DNA from: Betaproteobacteria bacterium SG8_40
GTDB lineage: Bacteria; Pseudomonadota; Gammaproteobacteria; Burkholderiales; Eutrophovitaceae
Length of the DNA stretch: 13,145 nucleotides
Direction of reading: 5' to 3'
NCBI GenBank assembly: GCA_001304425.1
Contig: LJTS01000031.1
Coordinates: 1-13,145 of the forward strand
The stretch's first letter is position 1; every line of letters begins with the position of its first letter. A program made the translations under genes and the position numbers. Of the stretch, positions 1-7,561 are shown in pieces. The notes below the pieces were generated by a model that saw only the letters and a program-made list of their open reading frames with translations, did no database searches and had not been told where the DNA came from.

Positions 1-500
1 AGGTTTCCCAATTCAAGGATATGGTCCGCCTGTGCTCCCAGTTGCGAGCGCAACTTCTCGATCCACCAGCGGGGGTAGGACAGCCGGGCGACATCATCAC
101 GTCGCGCCGAGCGCAACAACTCCTCACGCCGCCGCAGGTATTGCCGAAGCACCGCGTTGGCAAATGGCTTGAGGGCCGGACCGGCAAGCGAATTGACGCT
201 CTTGACCGCATGATCGACGACCGCGTAATGCGGGGCTTTGCCGTATTCGAGCTGGTAGAGGGCGACCAACAGCAGTGGAATGACACCCGGATCTTTCGGC
301 TTGCGCGTGACGAGCTTGTCGAGCATGTAACGCAACAGGCCAAGATGACGTAGCGTGCCGTAGCTATACGCCCGGATTGCCGAACGTTCCTGGTCCGTCA
401 GGTCCGGCGTGCGCAGTTGCAACCCCAGGGCACTGTCGAGATTGTGCCCTGACAGTACCGAACGAACCGCTCTTGCCGCCGCCTGCTGGGCTTTCTGCAC
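1..500 (-). CDS. rsmB: 16S rRNA (cytosine-967-C5)-methyltransferase RsmB, N-terminal part
   Basis: This is the 5' part (about 166 codons) of a gene that runs off the left edge. I read it from a GTG at 500-498. The frame stays open further upstream into fmt, but I found no ATG close by, and GAGG/AAGG about 5-10 bases before this GTG can serve as a ribosome binding site. The visible protein is the NusB-like RNA-binding domain of RsmB (Sun/Fmu family). It has an AQQAAARAVRSVL start, the stretch RAYSYGTLRHLGLLRYMLDK, then LLLVALYQLEY, and an AVLRQYLRRREEL helix followed by LSYPRWWIEKL. The SAM-binding methyltransferase domain with its catalytic cysteines lies outside the window and could not be checked. 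The family methylates C967 of 16S rRNA. It lies 10 bp after fmt on the same strand, the usual def-fmt-rsmB order, so it is probably cotranscribed. Confidence 0.9.
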   Translation of the reverse strand, partial: MQKAQQAAARAVRSVLSGHNLDSALGLQLRTPDLTDQERSAIRAYSYGTLRHLGLLRYMLDKLVTRKPKDPGVIPLLLVALYQLEYGKAPHYAVVDHAVKSVNSLAGPALKPFANAVLRQYLRRREELLRSARRDDVARLSYPRWWIEKLRSQLGAQADHILELGN

Positions 501-510
501 GCGCCTTGCC

Positions 511-1440
511 TCAGTCGGCGAAGCGCTGACCGGGTGCGATCGGAAATCCCCGCAGGAATTCTTCCGCGGATAGCCGTTTTCCACCTGGTCTCTGTAATTC
601 CGTCAGCCGTAATGCACCTTCGCCACAGGAAATGACGACCCCAGCCTCCGACACGGTATTCACCATCCCGGGCTGACCGGAGGCGACCCCGGCCAGTTCT
701 GCCTTCCATACCTTGACCACTTGTTGATCAAACTGCGAAAACGCTCCCGGGAAAGGATTGAACGCCCGTATCGCCCGTTCGATTTCGACGGCCGGCCTTT
801 TCCAGTCAATCCGTGCCTGCTCCCGTGTAATCTTGTGAGCATACGTGGCCCCATGCGCCGGCTGGGCATGCGCCTGCAGCGTGCCCGACACGATGCCTGA
901 CAACGCCGAGACAATGGCGCGCGCACCGAGTTTCGCAAGTTTGTCGTGCAGTGAGCCTGCCGTTTCACCGGCGCCTACAGGGATGGACTCCATCATGTAA
1001 ACGGGCCCGGTATCCAGCCCCTCATCCATGCGCATGATACTGATGCCCGTATGACTGTCGCCCGCAAGCAACGCATGCTGAATCGGCGCCGCACCGCGCC
1101 AGCGCGGTAACAGCGAAGCATGGATATTGATACAACCGCCGGGAAATGCGGCAATTACGTTGGGCGGGAGGATAAGCCCATAAGCGGCGACCACCATGGC
1201 ATCGGCACCAACTGCCGCAATCCGTCTGACGACATCCTCGTCACGCAGCGTCGCAGGCTGAAACACGGCCAGCCCATGTGACAGCGCAAGTTGCTTCACT
1301 TCGCTCGACAGTTGTTTCATCCCGCGGCCCGCAGCAGCATCGGGCCGCGTCAGCACCAGGTCGACCTCATGTTCGCTGCGGATGAGCGCTTCGAGAGCAG
1401 CGGCGGCGAAAGCCGGCGTTCCGGCAAAAATGAGGCGCAT
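511..1440 (-). CDS. fmt: methionyl-tRNA formyltransferase
   Basis: Fmt transfers a formyl group from 10-formyl-tetrahydrofolate to the amino group of Met-tRNA(fMet), which marks the initiator tRNA. The protein has 309 residues, normal for the family. The N-terminal Rossmann-like formyltransferase domain begins MRLIFAGTPAFAAAALEAL. The catalytic region contains NIHASLLPRWRGAAPIQ, with N105 and H107, and the later MDEGLDTGPV with D143. These match the Asn-His-Asp triad of E. coli Fmt. The C-terminal part (from about residue 205, ARIDWKRPAVEIERAIRAFNPFPGAF) is the tRNA-binding OB-like domain. The gene starts 21 bp after the def stop, and I see no strong Shine-Dalgarno sequence, so translation may depend partly on coupling to def. 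It is followed by rsmB after 10 bp. Confidence 0.97.
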   Translation of the reverse strand: MRLIFAGTPAFAAAALEALIRSEHEVDLVLTRPDAAAGRGMKQLSSEVKQLALSHGLAVFQPATLRDEDVVRRIAAVGADAMVVAAYGLILPPNVIAAFPGGCINIHASLLPRWRGAAPIQHALLAGDSHTGISIMRMDEGLDTGPVYMMESIPVGAGETAGSLHDKLAKLGARAIVSALSGIVSGTLQAHAQPAHGATYAHKITREQARIDWKRPAVEIERAIRAFNPFPGAFSQFDQQVVKVWKAELAGVASGQPGMVNTVSEAGVVISCGEGALRLTELQRPGGKRLSAEEFLRGFPIAPGQRFAD

Positions 1441-1461
1441 CTATTCAGCCAATGTTGTGAC

Positions 1462-1965
1462 TCAGATCGCCAGCCGCTCGGCTTTTCGCAGCTTCTTGAC
1501 GATCCGCTGCTGCTTGAGGGGAGAGAGGTACTCCACGAATACCTTGCCTTTGAGGTGGTCCATTTCATGCTGCACACAGACCGCTAGCAGGCCTTCGGCA
1601 TCGAATTCAAAGGCCTTTCCATCGCGATCGAGCGCTTTGACGCGAATTTTCTCGGCACGGGACACCTTTTCGTAGATGCCGGGCACGCTCAGACAGCCTT
1701 CTTCGCATGCGACCTGGCCTGACGATTCGATAATTTGAGGATTGATGAGCACCAACAACTGGTCTTTCGTCTCGGAAATATCGAGAACAATCAGCTGCTT
1801 ATGGACATCAACCTGGGTCGCCGCCAGTCCGATGCCAGGCGCCGCGTACATGGTTTCAGCCATGTTTTCGACCAATGCGCGGATGTCGTGATCGACTGCC
1901 TGGACCGGCTCGGCGACTGTATACAAGCGCGGATCAGGGTATTTGAGAATCGGGAGCAATGCCAT
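1462..1965 (-). CDS. def: peptide deformylase
   Basis: Def removes the formyl group from the N-terminal methionine of nascent proteins. It is a metal-dependent (Fe2+ type) hydrolase acting at the ribosome exit. The 167-residue protein carries all three family motifs: GIGLAATQ at residues 44-51, EEGCLS at 88-93 with metal ligand C91, and HEMDHLKG at 133-140 with ligands H133 and H137 and catalytic E134. It looks like a fully active type 1 enzyme. It is the first gene of the def-fmt-rsmB set and is divergent from the LysM-dprA genes. It pairs functionally with fmt, which adds the formyl group that Def removes. The upstream Shine-Dalgarno is weak (AGCAAG). Confidence 0.98.
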   Translation of the reverse strand: MALLPILKYPDPRLYTVAEPVQAVDHDIRALVENMAETMYAAPGIGLAATQVDVHKQLIVLDISETKDQLLVLINPQIIESSGQVACEEGCLSVPGIYEKVSRAEKIRVKALDRDGKAFEFDAEGLLAVCVQHEMDHLKGKVFVEYLSPLKQQRIVKKLRKAERLAI

Positions 1966-1979
1966 AAATGCTTGCTAAT

Positions 1980-2009
1980 TTAATAGACTAGATGCAGAAT
2001 TTAAACCAA
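1980..2009 (-). promoter_or_regulatory. possible def-fmt-rsmB promoter
   Basis: On the minus strand a TTGGTT hexamer (2009-2004) and a TATTAA hexamer (1985-1980) are separated by 18 bp, at a suitable distance before def. The match to the sigma-70 consensus is moderate. The spacer between def and the LysM gene is AT-rich compared with its surroundings. This is inferred from pattern only. Confidence 0.3.
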
Positions 2010-2015
2010 AGTATC

Positions 2016-2024
2016 TGATATGAT
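2016..2024 (+). promoter_or_regulatory. possible extended -10 promoter for the LysM-dprA-smg genes
   Basis: TGATATGAT combines a TG dinucleotide one base upstream with TATGAT, which matches the -10 consensus at 5 of 6 positions. The -35 region 17 bp upstream (AGAATT) is poor, which is typical of extended -10 promoters. Transcription would start near 2031 and give a leader of about 58 nt. That leader holds a small CGGC-AAAA-GCCG hairpin (2040-2051) and a GAGGA ribosome binding site at 2076-2080. Confidence 0.4.
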
Positions 2025-2088
2025 GAGGCGATCACCATTCGGCAAAAGCCGCTTGGGCCGACAGCGCCGAAGCACGAGGACCTGACAA

Positions 2089-3168
2089 ATGGGCAAGGCA
2101 ATTATATATATGGTGTTATCCGCAATCGCCGTGTTTGCGGGCCCTGGCCTGGTAGCAGCGCAGGACGGTAAGGCAACGCCGCCGATTGCCCTGACCGAAA
2201 ACCCGCCATCACGGTACGTCGTCGTAAAGGGCGATACGCTGTGGGATATCTCAGCCCGCTTTCTGCGCGACCCTTGGCGTTGGCCTGATATCTGGGGTTT
2301 GAACCGGGACGAAATCAAGAACCCGCACTGGATTTATCCCGGTGATGTGATTGTTCTCGATTTTTCCGGCCGCACGCCGCGTCTGCGTTTCGAAAGCGAC
2401 AGCGGCTGGACTCTGGTGCAACAACGCCTGAGCCCGCAAATTCGTACTTCCTCGCTCGACAGCGCAGCGATCCCGACGATTTCCCCCAACCTGGTCAAGT
2501 CGTTTATCGCCAACACGCTGATTGCGGATGAAAAACAACTCGCGGCAGCTCCGAAAATTGTTTCAGGCCAGGATGGCCGCATCATTCTTGGACCCGGTGA
2601 CGTCGCATTCGCCAGCGGTGTGACGAATGCCCGCACCCAACGCTACTACGCGGTAAGACAAGGGCGTACGTTCATTGATCCGGATACCGATGAAGTGCTC
2701 GGGAACGAAGCGGTGTATCTCGGTGATGTAAGGGTTAAGGAAGTGGCTGACATTTCAACCCTCAAGATCAGCCGTGCCGACCGCGAGATCAATCCCGGTG
2801 ACCGGCTGTTGACAGCCACCAACCTCGACGAGATCCCATATATGCCCCGGCCGCCAAGCCGGAAGATCACCGGCAAGATCATCGCGGCTGCCAACGAGGG
2901 CGTTACCGAGATCGGTCCGCTGACCGTCGTGGTTCTGAACCGCGGACGCCGTGATGGTGTCGAGATCGGTAACGTTCTGTCGGTGTCACGTACGGGCGAC
3001 ACGATCCAACCGGCCGGATCGACAGATCCGGGCGAGCGCGTGAAGCTGCCCGACGAAAACTACGGCATTGTGTTCGTTTTCAAGGTTTATGAGCGCCTGT
3101 CTTATGCGCTGGTGATGAACACGACGCGGTCGGTCAAGGTTTTCGACACCGTTCTGACACCATCCTGA
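2089..3168 (+). CDS. exported LysM-domain protein
   Basis: This 359-residue protein begins with a signal peptide (about residues 1-24, hydrophobic core YMVLSAIAVFAGPGLVAA, likely cleavage before QDG). A LysM domain follows at about 42-91 (YVVVKGDTLWDISARFLRDP, then WPDIWGLN, then IYPGDVIVL). LysM domains bind N-acetylglucosamine-containing glycans, so it probably sits on peptidoglycan in the periplasm. The remaining 260 or so residues form a conserved but uncharacterised region rich in beta-type segments, with the phrases RYYAVRQGRTFIDPDTDEVLG and VLNRGRRDGVEIGNVL. No hydrolase motif is visible. The start is well supported by GAGGA at 2076-2080, eight bases before the ATG. Its stop codon abuts the dprA ATG. 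LysM proteins of this architecture commonly precede dprA in beta- and gammaproteobacteria, but their role is unknown to me. A structural or scaffolding role in the cell wall is only an inference. Confidence 0.9.
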   Translation: MGKAIIYMVLSAIAVFAGPGLVAAQDGKATPPIALTENPPSRYVVVKGDTLWDISARFLRDPWRWPDIWGLNRDEIKNPHWIYPGDVIVLDFSGRTPRLRFESDSGWTLVQQRLSPQIRTSSLDSAAIPTISPNLVKSFIANTLIADEKQLAAAPKIVSGQDGRIILGPGDVAFASGVTNARTQRYYAVRQGRTFIDPDTDEVLGNEAVYLGDVRVKEVADISTLKISRADREINPGDRLLTATNLDEIPYMPRPPSRKITGKIIAAANEGVTEIGPLTVVVLNRGRRDGVEIGNVLSVSRTGDTIQPAGSTDPGERVKLPDENYGIVFVFKVYERLSYALVMNTTRSVKVFDTVLTPS

Positions 3169-4242
3169 ATGCGCGGCGCGGAGCTCGAGGCCTGGCTAAG
3201 GCTCGGGCTCGTTGCGCGCCTTGGTCCGGTTGGTTTCCGAAAAATCCTGAGCAGCTTCGGCAACCCTGAAGCTTCGCTCGGCGCGACCCAGGCAGCAGTC
3301 GCAAAAGTTGTCGGTCCCGATATAGCCGCTGCCATTGCAGCCGGCCCCGATGAAGAATTGCTTGCGCGAACGCTCGATTGGGCAGCCGACGAGCGCAATC
3401 GTGTTCTGACGCTCGCCGACGATGATTATCCCGGCGCACTGCTCGAAATCTCCGATCCGCCGCCGCTGCTCTATCTCAAAGGGCAGACAGAATTGCTGCA
3501 ACATGACGCACTGGCAATTGTCGGCAGTCGAAATGCCACACCTCAGGGAATCGAGAACGCGCGCGCATTTGCCCACGAACTGTCAAACAACGGATTCACC
3601 ATTGTCAGCGGGCTGGCGCTCGGTATCGATGCAGCAGCCCATCAGGGCGGGCTGCGGGGAGCGGGTTCGTCGATTGCGGTCGTCGCGACCGGTCTGGACA
3701 GCGTTTATCCGGCACGCAACCGCGAGCTTGCACACGAGCTCGCACAGAACGGTTTACTGGTCTCCGAATTCTCCCTCGGCACCAAACCGCTTGCGGGAAA
3801 CTTCCCGCGGCGAAACCGGTTGATCAGCGGCATGGCGAAGGGCGTGTTGATTGTGGAAGCAGCCGTAAAGAGTGGTTCGCTCATCACCGCGCGATACGCG
3901 CTGGAACAGGGGCGAGAGGTGTTCGCCATCCCCGGGTCGGTCCACTCTCCATTGTCCAGGGGTTGTCACGCACTGATAAAGCAGGGCGCAAAGCTTGTCG
4001 AAGCAGCGACTGACATTCTCGAGGAGTTTGGGCGGCCGGCAGCCACAGCAACCAGTAAGCGCTCGATAACGAATACGCATCCGCTGTTACTGGAAGCGAT
4101 CGGGTTCGACCCCGTCGATCTCGATACACTGTGTTCACGCAGCGGCTTGACTGCCGAGAAAGCTTCGGCGATGCTGTTGGAACTGGAACTCGAAGGCGCG
4201 GTCGTAAAATTGCCCGGTGGCAAGTACCAGCAGGTCCGTTAG
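3169..4242 (+). CDS. dprA: DNA-processing protein DprA (Smf)
   Basis: DprA binds incoming single-stranded DNA during natural transformation, protects it and loads RecA. The 357-residue protein has a short N-terminal SAM-like region (about 1-75), the Rossmann-fold DNA-binding core (about 85-285), and a C-terminal winged-helix DprA/DML1 domain (about 300-355). Core motifs include IVGSR (117-121), SGLALGID (147-154), NFPRRNRLISG (211-221), SGSLITA (235-241) and FAIPGS (252-257). The ATG directly follows the TGA of the LysM gene (TGAATG) and no Shine-Dalgarno is visible just before it, so translation is probably coupled to that gene. smg follows after 34 bp. DprA is widespread even in bacteria not known to be competent, so its presence alone does not show natural transformation. 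No other competence gene lies in this window. Confidence 0.97.
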   Translation: MRGAELEAWLRLGLVARLGPVGFRKILSSFGNPEASLGATQAAVAKVVGPDIAAAIAAGPDEELLARTLDWAADERNRVLTLADDDYPGALLEISDPPPLLYLKGQTELLQHDALAIVGSRNATPQGIENARAFAHELSNNGFTIVSGLALGIDAAAHQGGLRGAGSSIAVVATGLDSVYPARNRELAHELAQNGLLVSEFSLGTKPLAGNFPRRNRLISGMAKGVLIVEAAVKSGSLITARYALEQGREVFAIPGSVHSPLSRGCHALIKQGAKLVEAATDILEEFGRPAATATSKRSITNTHPLLLEAIGFDPVDLDTLCSRSGLTAEKASAMLLELELEGAVVKLPGGKYQQVR

Positions 4243-4276
4243 CAACAGCGGAATCATCAACCAGCTTTGGGGACAC

Positions 4277-4732
4277 ATGTTCGACATACTTGTTTATCTC
4301 GTCGAAAACTACTTTCACAATGGTCAACTTCCTGACGCTGAAACAATAACCAAACGTCTGTCGGCTGCCGGCTTTGAAGACGATGATATTTCCGAAGCAC
4401 TAACCTGGCTCAGCGGATTTGGCCAACCCGAAGAGTCCGACGGGGACGAGGCCTTCGCCCAGAGCCGCGGCTTTCGCATTTATGCCGAAGAAGAACTGAC
4501 CAATCTGACCGTCGAGGCTCGTGGCTTCATCATTTTTCTCCAGGATTCAGACATTATCTCGGCGCCACAGCGCGAGCTGATCATCGAACGCGTCCTGGCA
4601 TTGCCCGAAACTTCGGTAGACCTGGAGAGAATAAAACTGATTGTGCTGATGGTGTTATGGAACCAGCAGCAGTCGGTCGACAGCCTCGTGCTGGAACTGC
4701 TAGCCAGCCGCGACTACAGCAGCCCTCAGTAA
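4277..4732 (+). CDS. smg: Smg family protein (DUF494)
   Basis: This is a small cytoplasmic protein of 151 residues in the Smg/DUF494 family, whose function is not established. I chose the ATG at 4277 because the product then begins MFDILVYLVENYFHNG, matching the usual MFDVL.YL start of Smg. GGGGA at 4269-4273 provides a ribosome binding site. A longer frame begins at 4217 but would overlap dprA and add 20 residues with no family similarity. The C-terminal half contains RGFIIFLQDSDIISAPQREL and IERVLAL, then LIVLMVLWNQQQSVDSLVLE. The family is mostly alpha-helical, and many members lie between dprA and topA as here. The location suggests a link to DNA metabolism, but that is inference. Confidence 0.93.
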   Translation: MFDILVYLVENYFHNGQLPDAETITKRLSAAGFEDDDISEALTWLSGFGQPEESDGDEAFAQSRGFRIYAEEELTNLTVEARGFIIFLQDSDIISAPQRELIIERVLALPETSVDLERIKLIVLMVLWNQQQSVDSLVLELLASRDYSSPQ

Positions 4733-4760
4733 AAAAGCACCCCTTCGGACCACCATTTGC

Positions 4761-4789
4761 TTGCTCCAGAGCCAGCATCTTCTTATTAT
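4761..4789 (+). promoter_or_regulatory. possible topA promoter
   Basis: In the 88 bp smg-topA gap, TTGCTC (4761-4766) and TATTAT (4784-4789) are exactly 17 bp apart. The -10 matches the consensus at 5 of 6 positions, and the -35 matches only in its TTG. Transcription would start near 4796, about 25 nt before the topA ATG. Readthrough from smg is an alternative, since I see no terminator in this gap. Confidence 0.35.
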
Positions 4790-4820
4790 CTCGCCCTCAT
4801 TTTCCCGAATCGCTGCGTGA

Positions 4821-7457
4821 ATGTCGCAAAATCTGCTGATTGTTGAGTCGCCGTCCAAGGCGAAGACGCTGAAGAAGTACCTGGGCAAGGGCTTCGATAT
4901 CCTCGCTTCGTATGGCCACGTTCGCGACCTGGAAGCGAAAGAAGGAGCTGTTGATCCCGAGAAGGACTTCAACATGCGCTACGCGCTGGTCGAGCGCAAC
5001 AAGAAGCACGTAGACAGCATCGTGAGAGCAGTCTCGAAAGCCACGGACATTTATCTCGCGACCGACCCGGACCGCGAGGGCGAGGCGATTGCCTGGCATC
5101 TGTCGGAGATCCTCAAAGACAAGAAGCTGTTGAAGAACCGCAAGCTGCATCGCGTCGTTTTCTACGAGATCACCGAGTCGGCGGTAAAGGAAGCAGTAGA
5201 GCACCCGCGCAAGATTTCAATGCCGTTAGTGAACGCGCAGCAGGCCCGCCGCGCACTGGATCATCTCGTCGGTTTCAATCTGTCGCCTATCCTGTGGAAG
5301 AAGATCGGCCGGAGTCTTTCTGCCGGACGTGTTCAAAGCCCGGCGTTGCGGCTGATTGTCGAGCGTGAACAGGAAATCGAAAACTTCAACAGCCGTGAGT
5401 ACTGGACCATCCATCTGGATTCGCTGAAAGGCCGCCAGGAATTTTCTGCGCGACTTTTCCAGCACAAGGGCGAGAAGGTGGAACAGTTCACCTTCGACAG
5501 TGAAGCCGCCCAGAAGAAAGCGATCGCACAGATCGAAAAGGCAGCAAAGGGCTCGGTCAAGGTTACGCGCGTCGAACGAAAGCCGCGAGCACGCCAGGCT
5601 GCAGCGCCTTTCACTACGTCGACCTTGCAGCAAGAGGCCGTGCGCAAACTGGGAATGACCTCCCGAACGACGATGAGCACGGCACAGCAACTGTATGAAG
5701 GCATCGATATTGGCGGATCCACGGTTGGTCTGATTACCTATATGCGTACAGACTCGGTCGCGCTCGCCAGGGAAGCTGTGCAGGAAATCCGTGGCTACAT
5801 CGGTAAGAATTTCGATGCGGAGTATCTTCCCAAGAACGCGGTGACCTACCGCAATCGCTCCAAGAATGCCCAGGAAGCACACGAAGCTATCAGGCCGACA
5901 TCGATCGCGCGCACGCCGGCTTCCGTCAAGAAGTTCCTGCGCCCCGACCAGGCGGCGCTGTATGAAATGATCTGGAAACGAACACTGGCCTGTCAGATGG
6001 CGCCGGCGCGATTTGACACAACCAGTGTCGATCTGGAGGCTGGAAATTCGGATACGGTATTCCGCGCCAGCGGTCAGGTGCTGGTGTTCCCGGGTTTCAT
6101 CGCCGTGTACACCGAAGGTGCGGACGACACGGAGCAAGAGGAGGACGCGAAGTTACCGAGTCTCGAAGTGGGCGACAAATTGCCGGTCAGGAAGCTATAT
6201 GGCGAGCAGCATTTCACCCAACCGCCCCCTCGTTATACAGAAGCAAGCCTGGTAAAGACCCTCGAGGAATTCGGTATCGGCCGGCCGTCAACCTACGCCA
6301 ACATCATTTCGACCTTGCAGGATCGCGGTTACGCAATCCTCGAGAAGAAGCGTTTCCTTCCAACCGATGTCGGGCGTCTGGTAAACGGTTTCCTTACCTC
6401 GCACTTCAATCATTACCTCGACTACGGATTTACCGCGAACCTGGAAGCGGAACTGGACGAAATTTCCAACGGTGCCCTCGACTGGGTATCGGTGATGGAG
6501 GAGTTCTGGACGGCTTTCGCCGGTGACCTGCGTAACAAGGAGGCTGTCAGCCGGGGCATCCCGCTGCCAGAGGCCAAGACGCCGGTGCGAAGCTGGGAGG
6601 CTTACTCACGCGGATTCATGGATCCCGTCTGGCAGGAAAACCAGCGGCCCGAGGTCTGTCCAAAGTGCAAGAGTGTCGTCCTGCTGCAAAACAGCAGCCG
6701 CGGCCTGTTCGTGGGCTGCAGTGCGTATCCGGATTGTGATTTCACGGAACCGTTCGGCACCGGACCGGTGCGCAAAGAGCCGTTGGCAATCGGCCAGCAT
6801 AAGGAAACCGGGAAAACGATCTATCTGCTCAGTGGACCTTACGGCCCTTACGTGCAGATCGGTGAGACGCCGCCACAGGGTTCAAAGGAAAAGCCCAAAC
6901 GCGCTGCCTGGCCAAAGGGCGTTGCGCTGCCGTCCGAAGCGACGCCGGAAGCCTTGCAGATCGCGCTCAAGGCACTGTCCCTGCCCCGGGCACTGGGCAA
7001 TCATCCTGAAACCGGGAAACCGGTGGAAGTGAACATCGGCCGGTTTGGCCCTTATATCAAGCACGACGGTGGTTTCAAATCGATACCGAAATCCGACAGC
7101 GTTTACGATATCGAGCTTGACCGCGCGATAGAACTGCTGGCACAGGCGAAAACCCGTGGCGGAGGCGGGCGCAAGATCGGCGCGCATCCGGATGACGAAA
7201 AAGCCATCACCGTCAATTCCGGCCGATATGGTCCCTATCTGAAATACGGTTCGGTCAACGTGACGATTCCGGAATCAATCGATCCGGAAAAGATCACGCT
7301 GGAAGAAGCGCTCGAACTGATCGCCGCGAAGACCAGCAAAGGCAAGAAGGACACGAAGTCCACCAAGACGAGACCTCGCAAGACAACTTCCGGCAAGAAA
7401 GCTGCGACAACCCGGGCGCCAGCCGCGAAAAAGAAAAGCCGACGCAAGCCGGGTTAG
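4821..7457 (+). CDS. topA: DNA topoisomerase I (type IA)
   Basis: TopA relaxes negative supercoils by transient cleavage of one strand, opposing gyrase. The 878-residue protein starts with the Toprim domain: IVESPSKAK with E9, and TDPDREGEAIAWH with D82, D84 and E86 as metal-binding acidic residues. The active-site tyrosine is Y307 in GLITYMRTDS. The DNA-gate region follows, including FTQPPPRYTEASLVKTLEE and GIGRPSTYA. The C-terminus has one zinc-binding motif (C613, C616, C633, C639), then three repeats with a GPY core at about 657-681, 725-750 and 786-810 (SGPYGPYVQIGE, GRFGPYIKHDG, GRYGPYLKYG). The final 42 residues hold 18 Lys/Arg and only one acidic residue. E. coli TopA is 865 residues, with a different arrangement of C-terminal zinc ribbons. 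No Shine-Dalgarno is clear before the ATG at 4821, but the protein start MSQNLLIVESPSKAK fits the family. Confidence 0.98.
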   Translation: MSQNLLIVESPSKAKTLKKYLGKGFDILASYGHVRDLEAKEGAVDPEKDFNMRYALVERNKKHVDSIVRAVSKATDIYLATDPDREGEAIAWHLSEILKDKKLLKNRKLHRVVFYEITESAVKEAVEHPRKISMPLVNAQQARRALDHLVGFNLSPILWKKIGRSLSAGRVQSPALRLIVEREQEIENFNSREYWTIHLDSLKGRQEFSARLFQHKGEKVEQFTFDSEAAQKKAIAQIEKAAKGSVKVTRVERKPRARQAAAPFTTSTLQQEAVRKLGMTSRTTMSTAQQLYEGIDIGGSTVGLITYMRTDSVALAREAVQEIRGYIGKNFDAEYLPKNAVTYRNRSKNAQEAHEAIRPTSIARTPASVKKFLRPDQAALYEMIWKRTLACQMAPARFDTTSVDLEAGNSDTVFRASGQVLVFPGFIAVYTEGADDTEQEEDAKLPSLEVGDKLPVRKLYGEQHFTQPPPRYTEASLVKTLEEFGIGRPSTYANIISTLQDRGYAILEKKRFLPTDVGRLVNGFLTSHFNHYLDYGFTANLEAELDEISNGALDWVSVMEEFWTAFAGDLRNKEAVSRGIPLPEAKTPVRSWEAYSRGFMDPVWQENQRPEVCPKCKSVVLLQNSSRGLFVGCSAYPDCDFTEPFGTGPVRKEPLAIGQHKETGKTIYLLSGPYGPYVQIGETPPQGSKEKPKRAAWPKGVALPSEATPEALQIALKALSLPRALGNHPETGKPVEVNIGRFGPYIKHDGGFKSIPKSDSVYDIELDRAIELLAQAKTRGGGGRKIGAHPDDEKAITVNSGRYGPYLKYGSVNVTIPESIDPEKITLEEALELIAAKTSKGKKDTKSTKTRPRKTTSGKKAATTRAPAAKKKSRRKPG

Positions 7458-7517
7458 AACCTGTTTCATGTGCCGGCGTGTTGGATGGCAACGATCTTCG
7501 CTTGCGGCCACCTTGTT

Positions 7518-7543
7518 CCGGTCGTGCCGCTTCGTGCGACCGG
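7518..7543. terminator. hairpin between convergent topA and gyrB, possible bidirectional terminator
   Basis: CCGGTCG (7518-7524) pairs with CGACCGG (7537-7543), and further wobble and C-G pairs extend the stem inwards. A second ACCGG copy lies at 7551-7555. The hairpin sits in the 104 bp gap between the topA and gyrB stops, where a terminator for both strands is expected. Neither side carries a run of T, so it does not fit the standard intrinsic terminator model. Rho-dependent termination or an RNA-stabilising role is equally possible. Confidence 0.4.
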
Positions 7544-7561
7544 GTATGAGACCGGTTCCAG

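Noticed and set aside
4217..4276. A longer reading of smg starting at 4217
   Set aside because: It overlaps the end of dprA and adds 20 residues without family similarity. The ATG at 4277 has a GGGGA site and gives the standard MFD start.
4733..4765. Possible terminator after smg (A-run followed by CCCCTTCGG)
   Set aside because: The TTCG could be a tetraloop, but the arms do not pair beyond one base pair and the A-run is on the wrong side for the plus strand.
5226..6137. Long antisense open frame of 303 codons inside topA
   Set aside because: It is fully antisense to a conserved gene, shows no recognisable family and has the composition expected from the opposite strand of coding DNA.
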